A stretch of DNA of 64,000 nucleotides from JABDJX01 sp039942715. Its GTDB lineage: Bacteria; Pseudomonadota; Alphaproteobacteria; Rhodobacterales; Rhodobacteraceae. The stretch lies in the NCBI GenBank assembly GCA_039942715.1, contig JBDVBY010000003.1, forward strand, positions 1-64,000, read 5' to 3'. How positions within the stretch are numbered: position 1 is the first letter of the stretch; every line of letters starts with the position of its first letter. The notes under the pieces were generated by a model, which ran no database searches, was not told where the DNA came from, and saw nothing but the letters and a program-made list of their open reading frames with translations. Of this stretch, positions 51,472-59,893 are shown one piece after another. A program made the position numbers and the translations under genes.

Positions 51472-52218
51472 ATGACCTTAGTAAACATCGACGGACTTGG
51501 TGTCAGCTTTGGGAAAGACGCAGTCTTAAGCCACGTCGATTTGGCGATCATGCAAGGCGAGATTGTCACTATTGTGGGCCCGAACGGCTCCGGCAAATCA
51601 ACGCTGCTGCGCGCGATCATCGGTGTCGTCAACCCGACGACAGGGTCCGTAACACTCAAGCCCGGCCTGCGGATCGGCTATGTGCCGCAAAAGCTTTATA
51701 TCGACAAAACGCTACCACTGACGGCGCGACGCTTCCTTGATCTGCCGCGCACCGTCACGACCAAAGCCAAGACAGAAGCCCTGAAGGCCGCAGGCGCAGA
51801 GCACTTCGCCGATCGCCAGCTTTCTGATCTTTCGGGTGGGCAGACCCAACGCGTAATGCTTGCGCGCGCCCTGTTAAACGACCCAGAACTCCTAATCCTC
51901 GACGAAGCCACCCAAGGTCTCGACCAACAAGGCTCAGCCGCATTTTATCGCCAGATCGAAGAGGTCCGCACCCGCCTTGGCTGTGCAGTATTGATGGTCA
52001 GCCATGAATTACATGTGGTGATGGCCGCCTCGGACAGGGTGATCTGCCTGAACGGCCATGTCTGTTGTCACGGCTCGCCCGAACACGTGGCCTCAGCCCC
52101 TGAATACCGCGCTCTTTTTGGATCTGGCACCAAAGGGGCCTTGGCGCTTTACCGGCACCAACATGATCACGGGCATGATCATGACCACCCACATGAACAC
52201 AATAGGCCACACGCGTGA
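51472..52218 (+). CDS. znuC: Zinc ABC transporter, ATP-binding protein
   Basis: A 248-residue ATPase. Walker A GPNGSGKST (about residue 39), signature LSGGQTQR, Walker B LLILDEATQGLD and switch His in VSHELH. The last 20 residues are strikingly histidine-rich (HQHDHGHDHDHPHEH), which is not needed for ATPase function and may bind zinc. It starts one base after zur and overlaps znuB by four bases. Confidence 0.93.
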   Translation: MTLVNIDGLGVSFGKDAVLSHVDLAIMQGEIVTIVGPNGSGKSTLLRAIIGVVNPTTGSVTLKPGLRIGYVPQKLYIDKTLPLTARRFLDLPRTVTTKAKTEALKAAGAEHFADRQLSDLSGGQTQRVMLARALLNDPELLILDEATQGLDQQGSAAFYRQIEEVRTRLGCAVLMVSHELHVVMAASDRVICLNGHVCCHGSPEHVASAPEYRALFGSGTKGALALYRHQHDHGHDHDHPHEHNRPHA

Positions 52219-53003
52219 GCTTGCTTGACGGATTCTTGATCCGCGCCCTTCTCGCTGGCCTTGGCGTCGCTGCGGCCGCTGCTCCATTGGGATGTTTCGT
52301 CGTCTGGCGCCGCATGGCCTATTTTGGCGATGCAACCGCGCACGCAACCTTGCTCGGCGTCGCGCTCGCCTTTGCGCTTGATCTGCCAATCTTTGCAGGC
52401 GCGTTGATTATCGCCCTTGCGATGGCTCTCGTTGTGACAAAGATGTCAGAAAAGGGCTTTGCCGCCGACACCACGCTGGGGGTTATGGCCCATACAGCTC
52501 TTGCACTCGGCCTGGTATCCCTGTCGACCATCGATGGTGTCCGCGTCGATCTGATGGGCTTTCTGTTGGGCGACATTCTGGCCGTCAATCAAAGCGATCT
52601 TGCCGTGATCTGGATTGGCGCGCTTCTTGTCATCGCTCTTCTTGTCTGGCGTTGGTCCGCCCTTTTGACCGCCACTTTGAACGAAGACTTGGCCACTGCC
52701 GCCGGGATCAATCCCAAACAGGAACAGCTTTTCTTGACGCTCGCACTTGCCGTCGTTGTTGCCGTTGCGATCAAAGTCGTTGGCGTGTTGCTAATCGGCG
52801 CAATGCTGATCATCCCCGCTGCGGCCGCACGGTCCCTCGCAAAGACACCCGAGCAAATGGCCATGATTGCGGGCGCCTTAGGCGTTGTGGCAACCATCGC
52901 AGGATTGTGGATGGCATGGGAACTCGACACACCGGCAGGCCCATCCATCGTGGTTGCAGCAGCACTCTGCTATGTTGCAACAACCGCGATGCGCCGCTCA
53001 TGA
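52215..53003 (+). CDS. znuB: Zinc ABC transporter, permease
   Basis: A 262-residue inner-membrane permease of the ABC-3 family with about seven to eight helices. The segments GCFVVWRRMAYFGDATAHATLLG (core RRMAYFGDATAH) and VVGVLLIGAMLIIPAAAA are typical. It forms the Zn(II) channel with ZnuC. Both ends overlap neighbours by four bases. Confidence 0.92.
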   Translation: MSLLDGFLIRALLAGLGVAAAAAPLGCFVVWRRMAYFGDATAHATLLGVALAFALDLPIFAGALIIALAMALVVTKMSEKGFAADTTLGVMAHTALALGLVSLSTIDGVRVDLMGFLLGDILAVNQSDLAVIWIGALLVIALLVWRWSALLTATLNEDLATAAGINPKQEQLFLTLALAVVVAVAIKVVGVLLIGAMLIIPAAAARSLAKTPEQMAMIAGALGVVATIAGLWMAWELDTPAGPSIVVAAALCYVATTAMRRS

Positions 53004-53521
53004 GACGTGCGCTCGCCCTTGCTTGTGCAATGGCTCTTACCCAAACGGCCCAAGCTGACACAAGCCTTGGCACCATGCGCGCCTTTATCGACGGCACAGA
53101 AGGCGTCTGGCACACAATCACCATGCCTCAAGGCGGAAGGGCCGTCGCCACCGCCTCCTTTGAGCAATCAGGCCAACACGCCGATTTCTACTTTCAAGGA
53201 CACGTCGAGCCGCGCTTTATCAGTAAAGGCATGCTCAGCGTCGAAGTGCGCTACGCCGGTCAGTTTGATCAAGCCGCAGACCCCATCTCGGTCGAAATAA
53301 TCTACATGCCAAACGGTCTCGGTGGTCAGTTCTTCACCACACGAGGCTCTGATCCAGAACCGTTGTTCCAGATCGTTGACATTTCTGTATGGGGCGAAGC
53401 AGGCGAAATCACCGCTGCCTTTTCCGGAAAACTGTGCGCGGCCTGGATGAATCGGCCGCGCGATTTAACAGATTGCAAAACGCTGTCCGGCCAAGTGTCC
53501 TCGCGGATGGCAATCGAATGA
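53000..53521 (+). CDS. Periplasmic protein of unknown function in the znu operon
   Basis: A 173-residue protein with a signal peptide (residues 1-19, cleavage near AQA-DT). The mature part is beta-rich, with segments FIDGTEGVWHTITMPQ and SVEIIYMPNGLGGQFF, and two cysteines (KLCAAW, TDCKTL) able to form a disulfide. I recognise no family. The ATGA overlap with znuB makes it a translationally coupled member of the Zur-controlled operon. Its stop is four bases from the convergent pepF. Confidence 0.65.
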   Translation: MRRALALACAMALTQTAQADTSLGTMRAFIDGTEGVWHTITMPQGGRAVATASFEQSGQHADFYFQGHVEPRFISKGMLSVEVRYAGQFDQAADPISVEIIYMPNGLGGQFFTTRGSDPEPLFQIVDISVWGEAGEITAAFSGKLCAAWMNRPRDLTDCKTLSGQVSSRMAIE

Positions 53522-53525
53522 GCGC

Positions 53526-55346
53526 TTAGCCCTCCATCGCTTCCAACTCGTCGATAAATCCAGAAATCATCGATAGACCTTTGTCCCAGAACGACGGATC
53601 CGATGCATCCAACCCAAACGGCGCAAGCAGTTCTTTGTGATGTTTTGACCCACCAGCTTTCAGCATTTCAAAGTACTTCGCCTGAAACTCCGGATCGCCT
53701 TCCTCGTAAACGGCATAAAGCGCGTTCACCAAACCATCGCCAAATGCATAGGCGTAAACGTAAAAAGGCGAATGCACGAAGTGCGGCACATAGGACCAAA
53801 ACGTCTCGTAGCCGTCCATAAACGTGAACGCGGGCCCAAGGCTTTCGCCCTGCACAGACATCCACAGTTCACCAATCTGATCAGGCGTTAACTCTCCCTG
53901 CTGGCGTGCGGCGTGCAGCTTACACTCAAAGTCGTAAAACGCGATCTGGCGCACGACCGTATTGATCATGTCTTCAACTTTACCCGCCAACATCACCTTT
54001 TTCTCAGCCGCAGACGGTGCATCTGCAAGCAACTTGCGGAACGTCAGCATCTCGCCAAAGACAGACGCGGTTTCCGCCAGAGTCAGCGGGGTCGAGGCCA
54101 AAAGCTCCCCTTGCCCGGCGGCTAACACCTGATGCACCCCGTGCCCCAACTCGTGCGCGAGCGTCATCACATCCCGCGGCTTTCCGAGGTAGTTCAACAT
54201 AACGTACGGGTGCACATCTGCGACGGTCGGATGCGCAAACGCTCCCGGCGCCTTGCCCGGCTTCACGCCCGCATCAATCCAGCCCTTATCAAAGAAAGGT
54301 TCAGCCAATCTCGCCATCTCAGGATCAAATCCGCCATAAGCGTCCAGCACGGTGCTACGCGCCTCATCCCAGCCCACCAAACGATCACTTTCCATCGGCA
54401 GAGGCGCATTGCGGTCCCAGACTTCCATCTTGTCCAGCCCAAGCCAGCCGCGCTTAAGCTCGTAATACCGGTGGCTCAACTTTGGATAGGCCGCCACAAC
54501 CGCATTGCGCAGAGCTTCAACAACTTCAGGTTCCACATGGTTCGAAAGATGGCGCCCGGTCTGTGGCGTCGGCATTCCGCGCCAACGATCCTCAATCTCT
54601 TTTTCCTTCGCCAGCGTATTGTGCACCCGCGCGAACAGCTTAACGTTCTCGCCAAATACCCGCGCCAATTCACGCGACGCTGCCTCGCGTTTACTGCGAT
54701 CTTGTTCCGTCAGATCGTTCAACGTGGCTTCCAGCCCGCGCGTCTCGCCATCAATCGAAAACTCAAGCCCGGCAATCGTTTCATCAAACAACCGGTTCCA
54801 CGCAGCGGACCCAACAGTCGACTGGTCGTGCAAAAATTTCTCTAGCTCATCCGACAATTGATAAGGCCGCATCGCACGCAAGCGCTCGAAAATTGGCTTG
54901 TAACGCGCCAAATCTGCGTTTGAACCGAACCACGCATCAAATACGCTGTCGTCAATCCGGTTCACTTCAAGTGAGAAGAACACCAAAGGCGTGGTAAACG
55001 TCGTGATTTTATCCTGCGCATCCGACATTGCTTTGGCGCGATCTGCATCCGTGGTGATTTGATAATACCGCAAGCCAATAAACGACATGATGCGCCCAGC
55101 GATCATATCAATCTTCTCATAACGCAAAACGCAATCAAGCATGGCAGGCGCATCAAGCCCGGTCAACTTACCCTCAAAGTCACTGGCAAACGACGCACAG
55201 GCCGCCTCAAGCCAATCCATGTCACGCTTGAACTCCGGTGCGTCCGGGCTGGTATAAAGATCGCTAAGATCCCACTCGGGCAAATCGCCCAAATTGTCGG
55301 ACCCACCAGAAACCACGTCATAGGCAAGCTGAGGTTCAAACGGCAT
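53526..55346 (-). CDS. pepF: Oligoendopeptidase F-family M3 metallopeptidase
   Basis: A 606-residue cytosolic peptidase. The zinc-binding HExxH motif is in TLAHELGHGVHQ (about residue 395), and the third ligand Glu is in LAETASVFGE. The N-terminal helical oligoF domain starts with LPEWDLSDLY. It cuts medium-length peptides. Start 55346 has AAGGA eight to ten bases upstream; two earlier in-frame starts are less likely. Confidence 0.9.
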   Translation of the reverse strand: MPFEPQLAYDVVSGGSDNLGDLPEWDLSDLYTSPDAPEFKRDMDWLEAACASFASDFEGKLTGLDAPAMLDCVLRYEKIDMIAGRIMSFIGLRYYQITTDADRAKAMSDAQDKITTFTTPLVFFSLEVNRIDDSVFDAWFGSNADLARYKPIFERLRAMRPYQLSDELEKFLHDQSTVGSAAWNRLFDETIAGLEFSIDGETRGLEATLNDLTEQDRSKREAASRELARVFGENVKLFARVHNTLAKEKEIEDRWRGMPTPQTGRHLSNHVEPEVVEALRNAVVAAYPKLSHRYYELKRGWLGLDKMEVWDRNAPLPMESDRLVGWDEARSTVLDAYGGFDPEMARLAEPFFDKGWIDAGVKPGKAPGAFAHPTVADVHPYVMLNYLGKPRDVMTLAHELGHGVHQVLAAGQGELLASTPLTLAETASVFGEMLTFRKLLADAPSAAEKKVMLAGKVEDMINTVVRQIAFYDFECKLHAARQQGELTPDQIGELWMSVQGESLGPAFTFMDGYETFWSYVPHFVHSPFYVYAYAFGDGLVNALYAVYEEGDPEFQAKYFEMLKAGGSKHHKELLAPFGLDASDPSFWDKGLSMISGFIDELEAMEG

Positions 55347-55437
55347 AAATATCATCCTTATATTGTTCACCCAGACCTAGGCCTCAACACGGGTCACTTC
55401 AACAGCGTCTTCATCTATTTGAAAATACTCCGGGAGT

Positions 55438-55458
55438 GTGAGGGGCGGTGCCCCTCAC
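55438..55458 (-). terminator. Perfect GC-rich hairpin between ligase and pepF
   Basis: GTGAGGGGC (55438-55446) pairs with GCCCCTCAC (55450-55458) around a three-base loop. It is 33 bases past the DNA-ligase stop. The flank GAAAATACTCCGGGAG is of a kind I associate with dispersed intergenic elements of Rhodobacteraceae, so it may be both terminator and repeat. Confidence 0.5.
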
Positions 55459-55490
55459 ATAACGCGACGCGCGCAAGCGCGGCGCAATCC

Positions 55491-57089
55491 CTACCCATAA
55501 ATGTGCAACATCACTTTAAGATCATCCAAAGTGTTGGCCTCGCTCACTGGTTTATCTTTGCGCCAACGGCTCATTCGCGGAAACCGCAGCGCAATCCCTG
55601 ATTTATGCCGGGGACTTTCCTGAATACCCTCAAAAGCAATCTCGAACACATGCTCCGCCTTGACAGAGCGCACCGGCCCAAAGCGCTCGCGCGTGTTCTT
55701 GCGCACCCAGGCCGTGATCTCGCGAAATTCAGCGTCCGTTAGCCCAGAGTAAGCCTTGGCAAAGGGCACCAGATCATTGCCCGACCAAACCGCAAAAGTG
55801 AAATCCGTAAACAGGTTCGCGCGCCGCCCATGGCCTGCTTGCGCATAGATCATCACCGCATCGACAACCAGCGGATCAACCTTCCACTTCCACCAATCGC
55901 CTTTTTTGCGACCCTGTTGATAAGGGCTATCCAGACGCTTCAACATCACCCCTTCGGCCCCGATAGCGCGCGATCCTTCGCGCAACTTGGCCAGTTCCTC
56001 CCAATCGTCAAACGCCAACAGCGGGGACAACCGCAAAGGTGCATCTGACGGCACCGTTTCCATCAATTTGACCAACAAGGCGCGTCTTTCTCGAAAAGCC
56101 CGCGCTCGCACATCCTCGCCTTCCCACTCCAAAACATCATAGGCGCGCAGCACGACCGGGGCTTCGGCCAAAAGCCTTTTGGGCACAGTCTTGCGTCCAA
56201 TCCGCTTTTGCAGCGCGTTAAAGCTCAGCGGCGCATCAGAAATGGCATCCCAAGCCAGCAATTCACCGTCCAAGACCGTACCCGGCGGAACAAAGTCACA
56301 CAAAGTGGCCAATTCAGGAAATCGCCCAGTCATTAATTCTTCGCCCCGCGACCAGACAAAACGCTGCCCCTCGCGCAGGATCACCTGTCCGCGGATGCCG
56401 TCCCACTTGTGCTCTGCGGCCCATTCCGAAGGCGTGCCCAAAGCAGCGGGCGCATCGTCCAATTGATACGCCAAATAGAATGGATACGGCTTTGAAAGGT
56501 CCGCCTGCGGATCCGGACTCAAAATCAAAGCGTCAAACGTCACCTTTTCCGGCGACCAATCCCCCATAAGGCGATGCGCAAGCTCCGTTTCTGCCACTCC
56601 AGTTGCCTTTGAGAGCGCGCGCGTCATCAGCTTTTGGCTCACACCCACTCGAAAACCACCGGTGATGAGTTTGTTAAACACAAACCGCTCCGTTCGATTC
56701 AAAGCGTCCCATGCCGCCAATATCTCTTTTTTGCGGATGTGCTCTTCTTCGCGCCCGAGAGCTTTGATATCTTCAATCCAGCCAGTTAGCGATTTCATCG
56801 ACCGCGACGAGGGCTCCGGCAAGATCAGCGCAATAGTCTCCGCCAAATCACCAACAATCGGGTAGCTATCCTCGAATAACCACTGCGGAATACCCGCCAC
56901 CTCCGCCGCCCATTCGCGCAATTTTGAAACCGGCAGCGTGCGTTTTGGGCGGCGGCCTGACAAAAGCGCGATGGTCCAAAGCTTGTCATCTTCCGCCGCC
57001 ACCTGAAAATAGCTCGCAAGCGCTGCGACCTTGGCATTGGTCTTGGTTGTTTGATCCAGCGCCGTGAACAGCGCCGCAAAATGCTGCAT
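55491..57089 (-). CDS. ATP-dependent DNA ligase (cisplatin-damage-response type)
   Basis: A 532-residue ligase. The adenylated lysine is in the motif EHKWDGIRGQ, and DGELLAWD, EGVMLKRLDSPY and WWKWKVDP are later nucleotidyltransferase motifs. The N-terminal 200 residues form the helical DNA-binding domain and the C-terminal 150 the OB-fold. Length fits the alphaproteobacterial stress-repair ligase subgroup, usually next to an exonuclease and a helicase, neither of which is in the window. ATG 57089 is preferred over a GTG four codons upstream. Confidence 0.85.
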   Translation of the reverse strand: MQHFAALFTALDQTTKTNAKVAALASYFQVAAEDDKLWTIALLSGRRPKRTLPVSKLREWAAEVAGIPQWLFEDSYPIVGDLAETIALILPEPSSRSMKSLTGWIEDIKALGREEEHIRKKEILAAWDALNRTERFVFNKLITGGFRVGVSQKLMTRALSKATGVAETELAHRLMGDWSPEKVTFDALILSPDPQADLSKPYPFYLAYQLDDAPAALGTPSEWAAEHKWDGIRGQVILREGQRFVWSRGEELMTGRFPELATLCDFVPPGTVLDGELLAWDAISDAPLSFNALQKRIGRKTVPKRLLAEAPVVLRAYDVLEWEGEDVRARAFRERRALLVKLMETVPSDAPLRLSPLLAFDDWEELAKLREGSRAIGAEGVMLKRLDSPYQQGRKKGDWWKWKVDPLVVDAVMIYAQAGHGRRANLFTDFTFAVWSGNDLVPFAKAYSGLTDAEFREITAWVRKNTRERFGPVRSVKAEHVFEIAFEGIQESPRHKSGIALRFPRMSRWRKDKPVSEANTLDDLKVMLHIYG

Positions 57090-57153
57090 GAAATTGCCCA
57101 CCCGCGGTGTGCGGTTCGACTGTAATTTAATGCATTACCCCTCCATTGCCACC

Positions 57154-57420
57154 TTAGGGTTTCAAGCGGTGCTTATGCCGCTCGTCTGACAGGCGCTTAA
57201 GTTCAACGGTCGCATCAATGCTCAGCGGCAACGAAAGCACCCAATCAAGATCTTGGCGCAACATACCCATATCATTCAATGCATAGTCCTCATAATCCAA
57301 TAGCCGTTTCAAAGATCGCCGTTTGCGCAGCTGCTCTATGCGCGCTCCAAGCGTGATGGACAGTTCATAAAGCGGATTGCCCGCTCCACGGATCACTGGT
57401 GCGAGGGGTACATGTGTCAT
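57154..57420 (-). CDS. DUF1127-containing small protein
   Basis: An 88-residue basic protein. The C-terminal part RRSLKRLLDYEDYALNDMGMLRQDL fits DUF1127 (core LLDYEDYALNDMGM). Short DUF1127 proteins affect phosphate and carbon storage or RNA turnover in other alphaproteobacteria. It is divergent from a LysR gene and under its probable control, with a nine-base inverted repeat between them. Confidence 0.85.
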   Translation of the reverse strand: MTHVPLAPVIRGAGNPLYELSITLGARIEQLRKRRSLKRLLDYEDYALNDMGMLRQDLDWVLSLPLSIDATVELKRLSDERHKHRLKP

Positions 57421-57462
57421 CGGGTTTCTCCTTTACTGAATATCCTTGATATGCGGGCTGGA

Positions 57463-57518
57463 CATCTTTCAATCAAACGAATAGATTTCAATTATGCTAT
57501 CAGATTTTCTGAAAGATG
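57463..57518. promoter_or_regulatory. Inverted repeat between DUF1127 gene and lysR
   Basis: CATCTTTCA (57463-57471) and TGAAAGATG (57510-57518) are perfect inverted copies 38 bases apart. The second lies four bases before the LysR start. Paired sites fit binding of a LysR tetramer that loops or bends the shared promoter region. Confidence 0.4.
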
Positions 57519-57522
57519 AATT

Positions 57523-58425
57523 ATGAGCACCCCATACACACCAACCTTGCCCCTGTTAGACCTTGATCTGCTGCGCACGCTCGTCGCCATCGCCGAGACT
57601 GGCAGCTTTTCTGCCGCAGCCGCCGTTGTCTTGCGCACGCCCTCGGCTGTATCAATGCAGGTGAAAAAGATGGAAGACCTGCTGGGGCGGCCCGTTTTTA
57701 TCCGAGATAGTCGGTCCGTCACCCTCACCGCAGACGGTGCTTTTTTGCTCGAACACGCGCGGCGCATGTTGGCGATGAACCGCGACGCTGTTGCGCGCTT
57801 TGTTCAACCCGAGATCGAAGGTGTCGTGCGCTTAGGTGCCCCCGATGATGTGGCCGAGCGGTTTTTGGTTGATATGCTGCGCCGCTTTGCGGACAGCCAC
57901 CCAAACGTCAGCGTAAACGTGATCGTCGATGAAAGCGTGCGCATGGTGTCAAAGCTGAAAGAAGGCGCACTCGATTTGGCGATTATCACCTGTAACGCTG
58001 GCGCCAAAGACTCCGATGCCGAGGTGTTGCACCGCGAACAACTAATTTGGGCAACGTGCAAAAGCGGTGTTGCCGCTGAACAGACACCCTTGCCCGTCAG
58101 TGTTTGGGACGAAGCCTGCACGTGGCGCAAAGTCGCTATTTCTGCCCTTGAAAAAGAAGGGCGCGCGTGGCGGCTAGCGTTTCAAAGCGCGCATCTATCT
58201 GGCCAGCGCGCCGCAATTTTGGCTGACCTTGCTGTGGCCCCCATCCCAGAGTCCTCAATTAGCGGAGATGTGGTGGAAGTACCTGCGCGCTTTGACCTAC
58301 CAAAACTACCGCAATACGCATTGGGACTTTTGTTTGCGGAAAACCCCAATCCGGCGGTCGAAGCCGCTGCAGATCACTTGCGCGCCAGCTTTGCAACACG
58401 GCCAAAACCGACCTTGGTGGCATAA
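57523..58425 (+). CDS. LysR-family transcriptional regulator
   Basis: A 300-residue LysR-type protein. The helix-turn-helix occupies about residues 12-72 (LLRTLVAIAETGSFSAAAAVV, core AETGSFSAAA; SAVSMQVKKMEDLLGRPVF). The effector domain follows from about 95. LysR genes divergent from DUF1127 genes recur in Rhodobacteraceae, so it probably controls 57154-57420. A shared terminator region separates it from chrR. Confidence 0.87.
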   Translation: MSTPYTPTLPLLDLDLLRTLVAIAETGSFSAAAAVVLRTPSAVSMQVKKMEDLLGRPVFIRDSRSVTLTADGAFLLEHARRMLAMNRDAVARFVQPEIEGVVRLGAPDDVAERFLVDMLRRFADSHPNVSVNVIVDESVRMVSKLKEGALDLAIITCNAGAKDSDAEVLHREQLIWATCKSGVAAEQTPLPVSVWDEACTWRKVAISALEKEGRAWRLAFQSAHLSGQRAAILADLAVAPIPESSISGDVVEVPARFDLPKLPQYALGLLFAENPNPAVEAAADHLRASFATRPKPTLVA

Positions 58426-58448
58426 AAAAAGCCCGCCAACTGGCGGGC
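58424..58448 (-). terminator. Rho-independent terminator of rpoE-chrR
   Basis: On the minus strand GCCCGCC (58448-58442) and GGCGGGC (58437-58431) form a seven-pair stem with a four-base loop, followed by seven T. It lies 25 bases past the chrR stop. The plus-strand tail CTTCAT is weak, so it mainly serves the minus strand but may also slow transcripts from the LysR gene. Confidence 0.9.
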
Positions 58449-58472
58449 CTTCATCTCGGGATTCGGGTCGGA

Positions 58473-59117
58473 TCAGATGCCGACAAAGCGCTGAGCAAGA
58501 CGCGGCAAGATGCCTTTAAACCGCAGCGGCGCATCCGTTGCAGCAAGGCAAATACAATCCTGTCCGGCTTCAGCGATCGGAGTATGGTGCAAGTCTTCGT
58601 TGGCGACTTCGATGTCGCCGCGTCCAAAACGATCATCCTCGTCCTGAAACGCGCCTTGCAACACGAGTGTCAATTCCAAACCGTTATGCCCGTGGTCTGG
58701 CATCGCAGCGCCACCGGGGATTGAAAGAAGTCGCACTTGCGCGCCCCCAACAACGTCCAGCACCGATTGCTTCACACCGCCACCCACTGGTTTCCAGTGC
58801 ACATCTTCCAAATCTCCACCGATGTAATCACACAGCGGCTGCGGCAAAACATTTCCAGAGGCTTTACGCTCCACTTCAAACTGCGGCGCCGCACTGATCA
58901 AAGCCATAGTGGCCTCAAGCGCATCCTCAGTCATCTCGACCGAGTCCACATCCTCAACAAGGCTGCCGCCAACAGCTTCAAAGCTTTCCATCCGCGCCCG
59001 GCACTCGTCGCAAAGCGACACGTGCGTTGCCACAACGATGCTAAACCCTTCGTCCAGCGTGCCTGACGCATAGCTCATCAATAGCGCGTCTGTCAGGTGA
59101 TGGTTAATCGAACTCAT
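58473..59117 (-). CDS. chrR: Anti-sigma factor ChrR
   Basis: A 214-residue zinc anti-sigma factor that holds RpoE inactive until singlet oxygen triggers its degradation. The zinc ligands known from Rhodobacter ChrR are all present: His7, His32, Cys36 and Cys39 (H-x3-C-x2-C in HVSLCDEC). The C-terminal cupin domain keeps the second metal site (H-x-H-x3-E in DHGHNGLE, and a later His in DLHHTP), which is needed for the singlet-oxygen response. It begins five bases after rpoE. Confidence 0.93.
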   Translation of the reverse strand: MSSINHHLTDALLMSYASGTLDEGFSIVVATHVSLCDECRARMESFEAVGGSLVEDVDSVEMTEDALEATMALISAAPQFEVERKASGNVLPQPLCDYIGGDLEDVHWKPVGGGVKQSVLDVVGGAQVRLLSIPGGAAMPDHGHNGLELTLVLQGAFQDEDDRFGRGDIEVANEDLHHTPIAEAGQDCICLAATDAPLRFKGILPRLAQRFVGI

Positions 59118-59122
59118 CTCAC

Positions 59123-59665
59123 TTACCTCATCTCATGGCGCAGCTTTTCCAACGCCAATCTAATCCTAGATTTAATCGTTCCCAGCGGAAGTCCAGTCTC
59201 CTCAGCGATTTCGCTGTGGCTCAGGTCTCCAAAATAGGCCCGCTCAATCAATTCTCTCTGCTTTTCCGGCAAATCGGCAACAGCCTTCGCCAGTTGGTCA
59301 CTCTCTTGTTGGATCGACATCACGTCTGCCTGATCCGGTTCCGCCTCTGGTCCCCATGCAAGGTCCTCGGGCTCTGGTCTGCGCTGACGCCTTAAAGCAT
59401 CAATTTTTTTGTTCCGCGCGATCGTGAAGACCCAAGTTGAGACATTCGCCCGCGTGGGGTCGAACAGATGGGCCTTTGTCCACAAGGTCGCCATGACCTC
59501 TTGGGCGCATTCTTCCGCCAACGTCATTTCAGCGCCGGACTTCATCAAAAACGCCTTTACCCGCGGGGCAAAATGGCGAAACAGCTCAGCAAACGCTTGT
59601 TTGTCCTGATGCTCTTTCACCCGCAAAACATATGCGGCCCAGTCATCATTTCTCTCAGCGTTCAT
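59123..59665 (-). CDS. rpoE: ECF sigma factor RpoE (singlet-oxygen response)
   Basis: A 180-residue ECF sigma factor of the ECF11 type. Region 2 runs from AFAELFRHFAPRVKAFLMKSG (core FRHFAPRVKAF) to FTIARNKKIDALRR; region 4 holds LSHSEIAEETGLPLGTIKSRI (core AEETGLPLGTIKS). PEPEDL and WGPEAEPDQADV are shared with Rhodobacter RpoE. It directs transcription of singlet-oxygen defence genes. ATG 59665 has GAG upstream; the longer open frame would start at the mapped promoter and is unlikely. Confidence 0.93.
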   Translation of the reverse strand: MNAERNDDWAAYVLRVKEHQDKQAFAELFRHFAPRVKAFLMKSGAEMTLAEECAQEVMATLWTKAHLFDPTRANVSTWVFTIARNKKIDALRRQRRPEPEDLAWGPEAEPDQADVMSIQQESDQLAKAVADLPEKQRELIERAYFGDLSHSEIAEETGLPLGTIKSRIRLALEKLRHEMR

Positions 59666-59779
59666 CGTCACTCGCCGTTTGGTATCGCGGGCAGCCGCAG
59701 TGGTTTCGCGGGCACCATACATGGCCTCCGAAGGGGTTCCAGCATCAAGTTCAAGCACAATATCATTCGGCATTTGTAA

Positions 59780-59809
59780 GGAATACGTGGCACACCCACA
59801 CATGGATCA
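59780..59809 (-). promoter_or_regulatory. RpoE-type promoter of rpoE-chrR
   Basis: On the minus strand TGATCC (59809-59804), 18 bases, then TATTCC (59785-59780). The -35 is identical to the Rhodobacter RpoE -35 and the spacing fits. Transcription would begin near 59773, leaving a leader of about 108 bases. This gives RpoE positive autoregulation. Confidence 0.75.
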
Positions 59810-59830
59810 TTTTTTAATGTGTGCGTTGAT

Positions 59831-59860
59831 TGATCTGTACGGCTCTGCCGCACGTAAGTG
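59831..59860 (+). promoter_or_regulatory. RpoE-type promoter of the divergent stress operon
   Basis: TGATCT (59831-59836), 18 bases, then TAAGTG (59855-59860). Only the last -35 base differs from the TGATCC element facing it. Transcription would start about 25 bases before the flavoprotein start at 59894. The two -35 elements are only 21 bases apart, back to back. Confidence 0.75.
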
Positions 59861-59893
59861 TTATGTAAATGCGAAAAGACCAAGGTGCGAAGA

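Noticed and set aside
54132..54845. Open frame of 237 codons on the plus strand
   Set aside because: It is antisense to the pepF gene; composition is Arg/His/Pro-rich as expected of a shadow frame.
59666..59773. Longer N-terminus for RpoE
   Set aside because: The extra codons would begin at the predicted transcription start and do not resemble RpoE; the ATG at 59665 fits the family.
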